Of a stretch of DNA of 56,100 nucleotides, positions 32,973-42,478 are shown piece by piece (position 1 is the first letter of the stretch; each line of letters begins with the position of its first letter). The translations under genes were made by a program, and so were the position numbers. The notes beneath the pieces were generated by a model. It worked only from the letters and a program-made list of their open reading frames with translations, did no database searches and was not told the origin of the DNA. The stretch is from JAKQDH01 sp029558835 (lineage in GTDB: Bacteria; Planctomycetota; Phycisphaerae; UBA1845): the NCBI GenBank assembly GCA_035356615.1, contig DAOQSN010000035.1, positions 1-56,100 on the forward strand. The letters run 5' to 3'.

Positions 32973-33567
32973 CGCGGGAGCCGAACCGTCGCGCCGGCGG
33001 GGGCGCGTCATCGTCATCAGCGGGCCTTCCGGCACCGGCAAGACGTCGATCTGCAACGCGCTGCTGCGACGTCTGCCGGGCGCGGTGTGGAGCGTGTCCG
33101 CCACCACGCGGCCCCCGCGCGGCGGTGAGATCAGCGGGCAGAGCTACGAGTTCATCAGCCCGCAGGAGTTCGAGCGGCGCGAGGTGGCCGATGAGTTCCT
33201 GGAGACTGCCGAGTACGTGGGTCATCGCTATGGCACGCCGCGGCGGCCCGTGCAGGATGCGGTCGACCAGGGGCAGTACGTGATCATGGAGATCGACGTG
33301 CAGGGTGGCATCCAGGTGGCCCGCAAGGTGCCCGACGCCATCTGCATCTTCGTGCTGCCCCCGGACCTGGAGTCGCTGCGGGCCCGGCTGGAAGGGCGCC
33401 GCACCGAGGCCCAGGAGCAGATCTCCCGACGCCTGGCGAAGGCGGACGGCGAGATCGCCGTCGCCCGGGACAGCGGCTGCTATCGGTATTTCGTCATCAA
33501 TGACGTGCTGGAAGCCACCATCGCGCAGGTGGAACAGATCATTCACGCGGAGCAAAGCCACTCATGA
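32962..33567 (+). CDS. gmk: Guanylate kinase
   Basis: 201 residues; makes GDP from GMP and ATP. P-loop ISGPSGTGKTS near residues 19-29; GMP-binding SVSATTRPPRGGEISGQSYEFIS; EYVGHRYGTP; and the MEIDVQGGIQVA strand. The lid segment RRTEAQEQISRRL and YFVINDVLE close the fold. It starts inside the YicC gene end and overlaps the next gene by four bases, so translation is coupled. Confidence 0.97.
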   Translation: MSSNAGAEPSRRRGRVIVISGPSGTGKTSICNALLRRLPGAVWSVSATTRPPRGGEISGQSYEFISPQEFERREVADEFLETAEYVGHRYGTPRRPVQDAVDQGQYVIMEIDVQGGIQVARKVPDAICIFVLPPDLESLRARLEGRRTEAQEQISRRLAKADGEIAVARDSGCYRYFVINDVLEATIAQVEQIIHAEQSHS

Positions 33568-33788
33568 TCGAGGCACTCAGACACGACAACGTCATCGACA
33601 AGCTGGGCGGGCGCTTCAAACTCACCGTGCTGATCCAGCGACGCTGGCTCGAGCTCATGCAGGGGGCCCGCCCCATGGTGGAGGCCGAGGGGCTCACCGA
33701 GATGGAAATCGTCGTCAAGGAAATCCTCGCGGGAAAGCTCGAACTGGTGGAAGCCCCGCCGGAGATGATGGATGACAGCGACATCTGA
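33564..33788 (+). CDS. rpoZ: RNA polymerase omega subunit (RpoZ-like)
   Basis: 74 residues. KLGGRFKLTVLIQRRWLELMQGARPMV matches the conserved core of omega (N-x-F-x-L-x-x-x-x-x-x-R-x-x-x-L-x-x-G-x-x-P), which clamps the RNA polymerase beta' subunit. Position directly after gmk, with an ATGA overlap, is the standard location. The C-terminal part (AEGLTEMEIVVKEILAGKLEL) replaces the usual K-x-x-x-x-A-L-x-E-I block. Confidence 0.85.
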   Translation: MIEALRHDNVIDKLGGRFKLTVLIQRRWLELMQGARPMVEAEGLTEMEIVVKEILAGKLELVEAPPEMMDDSDI

Positions 33789-34383
33789 GCCGGCGCCTAC
33801 CCGCGACTTGCAGGACTACGTGGTACTGGTCGGTGTCTGCGGCGGGATCGCCGCCTACAAGATCGGCGAACTCGTGTCGCGTCTGGTGCAGCGCGGAGCG
33901 GGTGTGACGGTGGCCATGACCGGGTCCGCCCGGAAGTTCGTGGCCCCGTTGACGTTCCGGACGCTCAGCGGGCGGCCCGTCCTGACGAGTCTGTGGGGGC
34001 GCGACACTCCGTATGAGGCCCAGCACATCGGCGTCACGGAGGCCGCGGACGTTTTCGTGATTGCCCCGGCGACGGCCAACATCATCGGCAAGCTGGCGGC
34101 CGGTATCGCCGACGACCTGCTGAGCACCCTGCTGCTCAGTGCCGACTCCCCGCTTATCCTGGCGCCGGGTATGAACACCCGCATGTGGACCCACCCCGTC
34201 GTGCAGGAAAACGTTGAACGTCTACGACGCTTGCCGGGCTGCACGTTCGTCGGCCCGGGTGAGGGCTGGCTGGCGTGTCGAGAGGTCGGCGTGGGGCGCA
34301 TGGCTGAGGTGAGCGAGATTCTCGAGGTTGTTGTGGCCACGCTGCGCGGTCAGCCGCCGAAGCGTCACCGCAGCCCCGCTTGA
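33772..34383 (+). CDS. coaC: Phosphopantothenoylcysteine decarboxylase (CoaC)
   Basis: 203 residues; FMN-dependent decarboxylation of 4'-phosphopantothenoylcysteine in coenzyme A synthesis. VVLVGVCGGIAAYKIGELVSRLVQ is the flavoprotein N-terminus; ADVFVIAPATANIIGKLAAGIADDLLSTLLL and LAPGMNTRMWTHPVVQENVERL carry the PxMNxxMW substrate motif. The catalytic His usually found between the second and third blocks fits QHIGVTEAAD. In most bacteria this domain is fused to CoaB; here it ends after the decarboxylase domain and CoaB is a separate gene 188 bases on. It overlaps rpoZ by 17 bases. Confidence 0.93.
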   Translation: MTATSEPAPTRDLQDYVVLVGVCGGIAAYKIGELVSRLVQRGAGVTVAMTGSARKFVAPLTFRTLSGRPVLTSLWGRDTPYEAQHIGVTEAADVFVIAPATANIIGKLAAGIADDLLSTLLLSADSPLILAPGMNTRMWTHPVVQENVERLRRLPGCTFVGPGEGWLACREVGVGRMAEVSEILEVVVATLRGQPPKRHRSPA

Positions 34384-34571
34384 GTCATCTGAGCGCCGGT
34401 ACGGGGGATCCGGGCCGGCGCCACGGTCCTATCTAGGGGAGCATCCAGGTCGGCTCAGTACCCCGCCCGTGCCGTTGCGGCGGGCCCGGAGTAGGGTACA
34501 GAGTCGCTAATCGCCACCGGTTACGCGATCGCTCCGGAGCCAGCCGGCGTATAGTTCAGGGAGGCACTCGC

Positions 34572-35249
34572 ATGCGTATTCTGATTACGGCCGGACCGAC
34601 GCGCGAGTACTTCGACCCTGTACGTTATCTTTCAAATGCTTCGACTGGAAAAATGGGCTATGCCATCGCTGCCGAAGCCGTTCGCCGGGGCTACCAAGCG
34701 GTGCTGGTGACCGGGCCGGTGTCGCTTCCGGTACCCCAGGGAGTCCGTGTCGAGCACATCGTTAGTGCGGTGCAGATGCTGGAGGCTGCCGTCCGCGCTT
34801 TTGAGGAGTGCGACGCGGCTGTAATGGCAGCGGCGGTATGTGATTACACTCCCGTTGAACCAAGTAAACAAAAAATGCAGCGCTCCGGCGGTTGGCGACC
34901 GGAACTCGCGCCCACGCGCGACATTTGCGCGGAGTTGGGTCGTAGGAAGGGGAAACGGGTGCTGGTGGGTTTTGCGCTCGAGGATCACGACGAACGCCGG
35001 CGGGCGGAAGTGAAGCTCCGCCAGAAGAACTGTGACGCGCTGGTGTTGAATGGGGTTGCCACCGTTGGGTCAGAGTCGGGCGAGATTCAGCTCCTCCGGG
35101 CGGGGGGGACCTGGTCCGAGGTCATTCGGGGGAGCAAGGTGGAGTTGGCCGCGCGGGTCGTGGACCTTGTGGTGGAGCTGGTGTCGGATTGGGACCGCGG
35201 ACCGAGTACCTCGCCGCAACGAGGAATCGACGGTGGTTGCCCATACTGA
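34572..35249 (+). CDS. coaB: Phosphopantothenate-cysteine ligase (CoaB)
   Basis: 225 residues; ligates cysteine to 4'-phosphopantothenate. ILITAGPTREYFDPVRYLSNASTGKMGYAIAAEAVRRG is the CoaB nucleotide-binding start; VMAAAVCDYTP and the K-Q-K motif (PSKQKMQRSG) match the acyl-phosphate site; LVGFALED and KNCDALVLNGV end the fold. It stands alone rather than fused to CoaC. GGGAGG lies eight bases before the ATG and a -10-like TATAGT lies at 34551-34556, so it may be transcribed separately. Its base use is slightly less GC-rich than its neighbours at the 5' end. Confidence 0.93.
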   Translation: MRILITAGPTREYFDPVRYLSNASTGKMGYAIAAEAVRRGYQAVLVTGPVSLPVPQGVRVEHIVSAVQMLEAAVRAFEECDAAVMAAAVCDYTPVEPSKQKMQRSGGWRPELAPTRDICAELGRRKGKRVLVGFALEDHDERRRAEVKLRQKNCDALVLNGVATVGSESGEIQLLRAGGTWSEVIRGSKVELAARVVDLVVELVSDWDRGPSTSPQRGIDGGCPY

Positions 35250-35365
35250 GCCGCGGCGCGGGAAACGCGGGTTCTGCTCGCCTGCCGTGGGAAAAGCGGG
35301 TGGTGGCCGTACAATGTTTGCGCGGTCACGATTACACCTGGCGGGCATGACACGGCGGATTCGGA

Positions 35366-35393
35366 TTGACACCGGTTTTGGTGCGGTTAGACT
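35366..35393 (+). promoter_or_regulatory. Promoter upstream of the alpha-glucan genes
   Basis: Perfect -35 TTGACA (35366-35371), 16-base spacer, -10 TAGACT (35388-35393). It gives a leader of about 245 bases, starting with a hairpin CCCGCC-GGT-GGGCGGG. The remaining 35250-35645 gap shows no gene. Confidence 0.5.
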
Positions 35394-35645
35394 TTCACCC
35401 GCCGGTGGGCGGGTAGTCGCGGCGCCCGGCGGCGGGCGATGGGGCCGGTGAGTGAGCCAGGTGGAATCTCAGGGCGGTGCGGGCTGCGGGCCCGTGCCGG
35501 GTCCTGATTGTTTTAGATGATCGAACTGCAACCGGGGTGGCGCCGCGGGCACGGGCGCAGCGGGGGCGGCGCGCTCGACACTGGTGCACGCGGTGAAGCG
35601 CGTCGATGGTGGTCGGCGTATGTGGGTTCGATGTAGGCGAGGCCC

Positions 35646-36995
35646 ATGAGAGTTCTGATGCTAGGCTGGGAGTTCCCCCCTTTCATATCGGGAGGGCTGG
35701 GAACAGCGTGCTACGGGCTGACGCGCGCGCTAAGTGAGCTGGGGACGGAGATCCTCTTTGTGCTGCCCCGCGCGGTCGGTGCCAGCCACGCGCAGCACGT
35801 GCGCCTGCTGTCGCCGAGCGAGGTTCTGGCGGGCGGGGGCAGGGTCTCGCGTAGTCTGGCGCGCCAGTTTCGGCACGTGCGTTTTCTCGGAGTCGATGCG
35901 GCGTTGCATCCGTATGCGGAGCCCGGAGCGACGGCGGCCGAAGCCGCCGCGAAGGGTGCCGCGCGGAGTGCGGCCCAGGAGCCGGCCGCGGAAGCCCAGC
36001 TGCTGGGCTTCCACCGTCCGGTGCGCACCTCCACGGGGGTGCTGGGCAGCGGCGGCGCCGGTGCCGACTACGCCGGGGACATGTTCACGGAAACCGCGCG
36101 GTACTGCGACTTGGTGCTGGAAATCGTCGAGCACAACGACTTCGACGTGGTGCACGCTCACGACTGGATGACGTACCAGGCGGGGATCGCGGCCGCCCGG
36201 GCAAGCGGCAAGCCGCTGGTCGTCCACGTGCACTCGACGGAGTTCGATCGCAGCGGCGAGCACGTCAACCAGCGCGTGTACGATGTCGAGCGGGCAGGCA
36301 TGCACGCGGCCGACCAGGTGATTACCGTCAGTCACCTGACCAAGAGCATCGCGGTGAGTCGCTACGGCGTGTCGCCCGACAAGATTACGGTGGTGTACAA
36401 CGGCATCGAGCGCAACGGCTCGCCGGAGCAGCCCATCCCGCGCATCCGGCGGGACGAGAAGATCGTGCTGTTCATCGGGCGGATCACGATGCAGAAGGGC
36501 CCGGAGTACTTCGTGCGGGCCGCCAAGAAGGTGCTCGAGGTGATGGAGAACGTGCGCTTCATCATGGCCGGCAGCGGCGACATGGCTCGCGCCTCGATTG
36601 AGCTGGCGGCCCAGCTCGGCATCGGGCACAAGGTGCTGTTCACGGGCTTCCTGCGGGGCAAGGACGTCGAGCGGGTGTTCCGCATGGCGGACTTGTACGT
36701 GATGCCGTCGGTGTCGGAGCCGTTCGGGATCGCGCCGCTGGAGGCGATCGCCCAGGACGTACCGGTGCTGATTTCGAAGCAATCGGGCGTGTCGGAGGTG
36801 CTATCCCACGCCCTGAAGGTGGACTTCTGGGACGTGGACGAGATGGCCAACAAGATCGTGGCGGTGCTGCGGCACCCGCCACTGCACTCGACGCTGCGGC
36901 AGCACAGCAGCTTTGAGATCACGCGGCTGACGTGGACGACGGCGGCCCAGAACTGCCTGGACGTGTACCGCCGGGCGACGGGGCGGGGCGATTAG
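35646..36995 (+). CDS. Glycogen synthase-like GT4/GT5 glycosyltransferase
   Basis: 449 residues, GT-B fold. The N-terminus MRVLMLGWEFPPFISGGLGTACYGL has the sugar-nucleotide GGLG loop seen in glycogen/starch synthases. VVHAHDWMTYQAGIAAA is the central motif. The C-terminal domain has VLFIGRITMQKGPEYFVRAAKKV and the E-x7-E motif SVSEPFGIAPLEAI. An insert at ~85-135 is Ala/Gly-rich. It is adjacent to and probably co-transcribed with a GH57 gene; this pair occurs in several phyla and suggests alpha-glucan (glycogen-like) synthesis. The acceptor and donor cannot be read from the sequence. Confidence 0.9.
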   Translation: MRVLMLGWEFPPFISGGLGTACYGLTRALSELGTEILFVLPRAVGASHAQHVRLLSPSEVLAGGGRVSRSLARQFRHVRFLGVDAALHPYAEPGATAAEAAAKGAARSAAQEPAAEAQLLGFHRPVRTSTGVLGSGGAGADYAGDMFTETARYCDLVLEIVEHNDFDVVHAHDWMTYQAGIAAARASGKPLVVHVHSTEFDRSGEHVNQRVYDVERAGMHAADQVITVSHLTKSIAVSRYGVSPDKITVVYNGIERNGSPEQPIPRIRRDEKIVLFIGRITMQKGPEYFVRAAKKVLEVMENVRFIMAGSGDMARASIELAAQLGIGHKVLFTGFLRGKDVERVFRMADLYVMPSVSEPFGIAPLEAIAQDVPVLISKQSGVSEVLSHALKVDFWDVDEMANKIVAVLRHPPLHSTLRQHSSFEITRLTWTTAAQNCLDVYRRATGRGD

Positions 36996-37055
36996 GCGGG
37001 CGGCGGGCCGGTGCCCCCGGGCAGGCACCCGGGGCCCACAGGGAGGTGTACGGCA

Positions 37056-38249
37056 ATGGCTTCCGTCTGCTTCTACTTCCAGGTGCACCAGCCTTACCGG
37101 CTGCGGCGCTACAGCATCTTCGATACCGGGCATGACTACTTCGATCGCGTGGTGAACCGCAACGTGTGTCAGAAGGTGGCACAGAAGTGCTACCTGCCGG
37201 CCTGTTCCCTGCTGCTGGACCTGGTGCGTGAGCACGAAGGGCGCTTCCGCTTCAGCTTCTCGATCACCGGGGTGGTGCTGGACCAGTTTCAGGAGTACTG
37301 CCCGGAAGTGCTGGAGCTTCTGCACCGGCTCAACGAGACCGGCTGCGTGGAGTTCCTGGCGGAGACGTACTATCACTCCCTGGCGTTCCTGTACTCGCGC
37401 GAGGAGCTCGCGCAGCAGGTGGAGATGCACCGCCGGCGCATCCGCGAGACGTTCGGGCAGGAGCCGCGGGTCTTCCGCAACACCGAGTTGATCTACAACA
37501 ACGACCTGGCCCATTTCGTCGCCAACCTCGGCTTCGCGGGGATGCTCTGCGAGGGGGTGGACCGACTGCTGGGGTATCGCAGCCCGGCGTACGTCTATCA
37601 TCCGCCGCGGGCGCCGGACTTCGCCCTGCTGCTCAAGAACTACCGGCTGAGCGACGACATTGCGTTCCGCTTCGGGGACCGGAACTGGTCGGAATGGCCG
37701 CTGCCGGCCGAGCGTTTCGCCCAGTGGGTGCACCAGATCAATGGCAACGGCTACCTCGTCAACCTGTTCATGGACTTCGAGACGCTGGGGGAGCACCAGT
37801 GGGAGGACACGGGCATCTTCGCGTTCATGCGGGTGCTGCCGGGCAAGATCATGGAACTGGGGGGCAATGACTTCCTGAAGGTGTCGGAGGCGATCGCCCG
37901 CTACCCCAAGGACGGGGCCTACGATGTCCCGCACCTGATCAGTTGGGCCGATACCGAGCGGGACCTGTCGGCTTGGCTGGGCAACTCCATGCAGTCCAAC
38001 GCCGTGGCGGAGTTGTACCGGCTGGAGTCGGCCATTAAAGCGACCGGGGACGCCGGCCTGTTGTCCGACTGGCGGCGGATGCAGACGTCGGACCACTTTT
38101 ACTACATGTGCACCAAGTACTTCGCCGACGGCGACGTGCACAAGTACTTTAACCCCTACGACTCGCCGTATGACTCGTACATCAACTTCATGAACGTGCT
38201 GGACAACCTGGGGTATCGGGCGCGGCGGACGTCGCAGTGGGTGGCATGA
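37056..38249 (+). CDS. GH57 family alpha-glucan hydrolase/transferase
   Basis: 397 residues. The family start VCFYFQVHQPYRLRRYSIFD holds the HQP motif. FRNTELIYNND carries the catalytic Glu nucleophile and VNLFMDFETLGEHQW the acid/base Asp. DVPHLISWADTERDLSAWLGN follows. GH57 enzymes act as amylases, 4-alpha-glucanotransferases or branching enzymes; this length and the SWADTERDLSAWLGN block resemble the amylase-like type paired with glycogen synthase. GGGAGG precedes the ATG by about nine bases. It lies 60 bases after the glycosyltransferase. Confidence 0.93.
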   Translation: MASVCFYFQVHQPYRLRRYSIFDTGHDYFDRVVNRNVCQKVAQKCYLPACSLLLDLVREHEGRFRFSFSITGVVLDQFQEYCPEVLELLHRLNETGCVEFLAETYYHSLAFLYSREELAQQVEMHRRRIRETFGQEPRVFRNTELIYNNDLAHFVANLGFAGMLCEGVDRLLGYRSPAYVYHPPRAPDFALLLKNYRLSDDIAFRFGDRNWSEWPLPAERFAQWVHQINGNGYLVNLFMDFETLGEHQWEDTGIFAFMRVLPGKIMELGGNDFLKVSEAIARYPKDGAYDVPHLISWADTERDLSAWLGNSMQSNAVAELYRLESAIKATGDAGLLSDWRRMQTSDHFYYMCTKYFADGDVHKYFNPYDSPYDSYINFMNVLDNLGYRARRTSQWVA

Positions 38250-38567
38250 GCGGTCGAAACTGCGGGTGGCGGTCTGGGAATCAGGGGCGGCAGATGGGGC
38301 AATGGGTAGGGTGGGCAAAACGGGCGCGTACTCTTCCGTAATTCTCTATGAGGAAAGAACTTAGCTGGTTTGGCGGCGGCGCCAGCAGGGGCTGCGTTTG
38401 CGTAAACCCGTACAGGCAAAGGGGTTGGGTTCGGTTTTCCGCGCAAATGTTCAAGAGCGGACGGGCCGAGCGCCGATTAGGCTGGGAAGCGATGGAGGCA
38501 CCGGGAGGCGGTACGCCCGGACCGGCGGTTGGCCGCGTGGCGTGGCGAAATCTTCGGGAATTGGCGG

Positions 38568-38595
38568 TTGACTTGGGTTGGCCAACACCTACAAT
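38568..38595 (+). promoter_or_regulatory. Strong promoter with a ~395-base leader
   Basis: -35 TTGACT (38568-38573), 16-base spacer, -10 TACAAT (38590-38595). The next ATG with a ribosome site is 38998, so the leader is about 395 bases; no gene is seen in it or in the rest of 38250-38997. Long leaders often stabilise mRNAs of abundant surface proteins. Confidence 0.55.
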
Positions 38596-38997
38596 TCGCC
38601 CGCAGTAAACCGGCGGGGGGATGTCGTGGCGGCCTCCGGCGGTGGGTCACAACGTAGTTGGCGGCGGTCGTTCCGGTGCTGGCGCGTGCCCGGAGCGGCG
38701 GAGCCCCAAGTCACGAGTTCATGCAGGGTCGATGGGGACCAGTGTGGGAGGGAGCCCTCGGTGGTCGGGCGGGGCCGGCCCCGGAGCGGTACGTATGGAT
38801 GTCCCATCGGTTGGGCGCGGAGCTGGCGGTCGGCGAACGGGAGGCGGAGGGCGATTGGATCGTTAGCTGGGGCGGTTGAAAACGACGCGAGGTGCCGGAT
38901 TGCGCCTCGCGGTTCACAGGATTCGGAAAGACGGTTGGTTGACAGGAGAAGCGTGGCTTCAGAACACGCCACAGTCTTTCACGGGAGGTCAATGAGA

Positions 38998-41900
38998 ATG
39001 GTACGTTCAGAGATGCTGCGGAAATTGGGATGGTTGCGGGGCGTGGCTCGGGTAGGCACGCTCTGTGGCGTGCTGGCCATGCTCCTGGTCTTCGTGCCGG
39101 GCTGCCCGCCGTGCGAGACGGACGCCGACTGCGACGACGGCCTGTGGTGCAACGGGGCGGAAACGTGCAACGTCGAGACCGGGCGGTGCGTGGCCGGCGA
39201 GGACCCCTGCGAGGGTCTGCTGGGCTGCGACGACGAGAATGACGTGTGCATCGAGTGCGTGACGGTCGCCGATTGCGGCGATGAGGATCTGTGCACGACG
39301 GACGCCTGCGTGGACGGTTTGTGCGTTTACACGCCGGTGGACTGCGATGACAACGATGCCTGCACGACCGACACGTGCACCGCGGCCACGGGCGCGTGCG
39401 TCCACACGGATGTCGTCTGCGACGACGGCGATCTGTGCACGGACGATGACTGCGACCCGGCCACCGGGTGCGTCTACACGCCGGCGGATTGCGGCGACGA
39501 GGTTTGCGACCCGGTGACGGGTGACTGCGTCGAGTGCGTGGCGGCCGCCGATTGCGCGGACGATGATGCCTGCACGACCGACGCCTGCGTCGACAACGCC
39601 TGCGTGTACACGGACGTGGTGTGCGATGACGGCGACCTCTGCACGACGGACACGTGCGATGCGGCCGCGGGTTGCGTCTTCACCCCGGTGGTCTGCCCGG
39701 CGGGTCAGGAGTGCGACGCCACGACGGGTGATTGCGTGCCGGTGACCGAGTGCGACGACGACACCGATTGCGACGACCTGCTGTGGTGCACCGGCGAGGA
39801 GACCTGCGACCTGGCCACGGGCACTTGTGTGGCGGGTACGGCGCCGTGCGATCCGGACACGCAGGAGTGCGACGAGGATGCCGACATCTGCATCGACCTC
39901 GTGACGCCGTGCGTGGAGGATGCCGACTGCAACGACGACGACAACTGCACGACCGACGCGTGCGTGGACGAGGCCTGCGTATTCACGCCGGTGGCGTGCG
40001 CCGCGGGTCAGGAGTGCGATCCGGACACGGGTGAGTGCGTGGACATCCCCGGCGAGACCCGCACCTTCACGCTGCTGATCGGCGAGTCGCTTACCGGGAC
40101 GGGCAACGCGGACACCTTCAACGCACCGCTGGAGTTGAACCAGGCGGGCGTGACCCTGCCGACGCTGCAGACCGGCGACGCGGCCGACGGGTTGGACGGC
40201 ACGGACACGTTGGCGCTGATGCTCAACAGCACGGCGGACAACACGGTCCTGCCGACGCTGACCAGCATGGAGCGGCTGCAGGTTACGGACTTCACCGCGG
40301 GGTTGTTTACGACGACGCTGAACCTGCTCAACACGCCGGATGTCACGGACATTGCGGTGACGAATACGAGTCAGGTTAATGATGCGGACTCGACGATCAT
40401 CAGCAACATCGCCAACAACGCGAGCATGGGCCTGACCAACGTGGGCTCCGACGTGGACCTCCAGTTCCAGGTGGGCGCCACGAGCGGGAGCGCGGACGTC
40501 GCGACCGTGTCGGTTTCCCAGACGACGGCGACGGCCGAGCTGCTGATCACGACGGCGACCACGAACGGGTTTGAGACCATCAACCTGACCGCGACCGGTC
40601 TGCTGCGGAACTACCTGGAGGACCTGACGTTCGTGACCGGCACGAGCCAGCGGACGCTCAACGTCCTCGGTGACCAGGCGCTGACGATCATCGGTGCGGT
40701 CGATGCGAATCTCACCGCCATCGGTGCCGGTGAGAACACGGGTGGGGTGGCGCTGAACGCCGCCGGCACCGGCAATGTCACGTTCACGGGCGGGACCGGC
40801 AACGACGTGCTGCTCATGGGCAACAGCTACACCACGGGCGATACCCTGAACGGCGGCGACGGGTCCGACGTTCTCGGCATGAACTCGGCGCAGGCGAACG
40901 TTGCGACGAACCAGACCAACGTGACCAACTTCGAGGGTCTGCTGATTCAGGACGCGCTGGCGAATGCCGTCAACACGACGTACTTCGGCAGCCCGACGAC
41001 CGTCTACCAGCCGGCCGGTATCGCGGGCGGCTTCGCGACGACGGTGGCGAGCGGTACGAACGTCGTGTTCGGCGCGTTCTTCAGCGGGACGAGCCAGTTC
41101 GTGGCGAACACGGACACGGCCGCCAACGGCGCGATCACGGTGACGGGGCTTGGGGCCACCGACAACGCGACCTTGACCGTGAACGACCACGACTTTGGCG
41201 CCGCGGGCAATACGCTGACGCTCAACGGCATCGAGACCCTGAGCCTGGTTTCCAGTGGGGCGGCCAACGGCAACCCGGCGGATGGCAACGTGAACATCCT
41301 GGGTACCCTGACCCTGGCTCCGACATCGGGCACGGGCAGCATCACGCTCACGGGCACGGCCCCGTTCCAGACGCTGGGCCCGGTAAGCGCGGGGGTCATC
41401 AACGCGGTGGACTTCGGTCAGGCGTTCACGATGGCGCTGAACACGGCCGGTAACACCACCAACTCGACGGTGGCGGGTGCCGGCGCGACGATCACCGGTG
41501 GCGCGGGCAATGATGTGCTGGTGGGTTCGGTCAATGGTGACACGATGGTGCCAGGGGCCGGTAACAACACCGCGCAGCCGGGCCGTGGGGCGGATTCGGT
41601 GACGTTCACGACGGGCACCAACATCCTCGATCTGGAGGACCTGCAGGCTGCCCATCTGACGTTCGCGAACCGCGTGCTGGTCTCCGCTTTCAATGCGGAC
41701 GGGACGACCTACACGGCCGGGGCGAGCGTTGCCGATGCGATCCGCTTTGACAACGTGTCCACCAACGAAGACCTGTCCGACGGTTGCGCCGCGGCCGGGT
41801 TCCTGGCGGTGGCCACCGCGGGCAGCATCAACCTGAACACGCTGGCGGGCGGCACGACGGCCGGTATCCTGGAGCTGGCCTGGGAGTTCTCGCCGGCCGT

Positions 41901-42174
41901 GAACCTCGGGGCCGGTGGCGCGAACGAGCAGAATGGTACCACTCTGCTCAGCGCTCTGGGTGCCGCCAGCGGGACGACGGCGGGCACCCTCACGGCGGCC
42001 GCCGATGATGATGCGATCGTCATCATTGCCTACCAGGGTGGTAACGCGTACTTCTACTTCGCGGATGAGGGCAACGGCGGGAACACGACGTACGACGCCG
42101 CCGAGATCGCGCTGTTCGCGGTGTTCAGCAACGTGTCGGTGGGCGGCTTCGACCGGACGCAGTTCATCGACTAG
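38998..42174 (+). CDS. Large lipoprotein: Cys-rich acidic repeats fused to an RTX/S-layer-like region
   Basis: 1058 residues from ATG 38998 (GGGAGG nine bases upstream; Met at 38992 is too close to it). A signal segment (GTLCGVLAMLLVFVPGC) ends in a lipobox at C36. Residues 36-347 hold about nine Cys/Asp-rich repeats of the type CDDGDLCTTDTCD-x-GCVYTPV. Residues ~350-1058 are Thr/Asn/Gly-rich beta sequence beginning TFTLLIGESLTGTGNADTF, with RTX-like calcium motifs (GGTGNDVLLMG, GGDGSDVLGM, GGAGNDVLVG). The second part resembles RTX-type S-layer proteins. Lys is almost absent. Inferred role: abundant cell-surface layer or adhesion protein, anchored by lipid. The combination is unusual. Confidence 0.75.
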   Translation: MVRSEMLRKLGWLRGVARVGTLCGVLAMLLVFVPGCPPCETDADCDDGLWCNGAETCNVETGRCVAGEDPCEGLLGCDDENDVCIECVTVADCGDEDLCTTDACVDGLCVYTPVDCDDNDACTTDTCTAATGACVHTDVVCDDGDLCTDDDCDPATGCVYTPADCGDEVCDPVTGDCVECVAAADCADDDACTTDACVDNACVYTDVVCDDGDLCTTDTCDAAAGCVFTPVVCPAGQECDATTGDCVPVTECDDDTDCDDLLWCTGEETCDLATGTCVAGTAPCDPDTQECDEDADICIDLVTPCVEDADCNDDDNCTTDACVDEACVFTPVACAAGQECDPDTGECVDIPGETRTFTLLIGESLTGTGNADTFNAPLELNQAGVTLPTLQTGDAADGLDGTDTLALMLNSTADNTVLPTLTSMERLQVTDFTAGLFTTTLNLLNTPDVTDIAVTNTSQVNDADSTIISNIANNASMGLTNVGSDVDLQFQVGATSGSADVATVSVSQTTATAELLITTATTNGFETINLTATGLLRNYLEDLTFVTGTSQRTLNVLGDQALTIIGAVDANLTAIGAGENTGGVALNAAGTGNVTFTGGTGNDVLLMGNSYTTGDTLNGGDGSDVLGMNSAQANVATNQTNVTNFEGLLIQDALANAVNTTYFGSPTTVYQPAGIAGGFATTVASGTNVVFGAFFSGTSQFVANTDTAANGAITVTGLGATDNATLTVNDHDFGAAGNTLTLNGIETLSLVSSGAANGNPADGNVNILGTLTLAPTSGTGSITLTGTAPFQTLGPVSAGVINAVDFGQAFTMALNTAGNTTNSTVAGAGATITGGAGNDVLVGSVNGDTMVPGAGNNTAQPGRGADSVTFTTGTNILDLEDLQAAHLTFANRVLVSAFNADGTTYTAGASVADAIRFDNVSTNEDLSDGCAAAGFLAVATAGSINLNTLAGGTTAGILELAWEFSPAVNLGAGGANEQNGTTLLSALGAASGTTAGTLTAAADDDAIVIIAYQGGNAYFYFADEGNGGNTTYDAAEIALFAVFSNVSVGGFDRTQFID

Positions 42175-42232
42175 CGGCGCCGGTGGAGGCCTGAACGCGG
42201 CGGGCTATGCCCACCGCCAGAAGTGAACCTTT

Positions 42233-42271
42233 GCGGAGCCCGGCGGGTGGATGCCATCTGCCGGGCTCCGC
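42233..42271 (+). terminator. Hairpin after the surface-protein gene
   Basis: GCGGAGCCCGGC and GCCGGGCTCCGC form a perfect 12-base-pair stem with a 15-base loop, 58 bases after the stop. No T run follows. The remaining gap to 42478, between convergent genes, holds no gene. Confidence 0.5.
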
Positions 42272-42478
42272 TGTTGCGCAGCCGTGCGGAGGGGTACTGG
42301 ATGTGAGCCGGGCGAAGCCGAACCTCAGGTACGAGCCCGGCGACGCAGGGTGGGAAGACGCGGCGGGGCAGACTTGACGCGGCTGGTGCCGGTGGGGTTG
42401 GTGCCGTCGGTGTCTGCGGGCTATTGCTTGCCGTTCCGATCTCGCCCGTGGTCCGTCCGCGGAGGCGCGCGGCGGGCA

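Noticed and set aside
39007..41655. Very long minus-strand frame opposite the surface lipoprotein
   Set aside because: It is the complement of Asp/Thr/Gly codon repeats and reads as Arg/Val/His-rich sequence; the plus-strand frame has the signal, lipobox, ribosome site and repeats.
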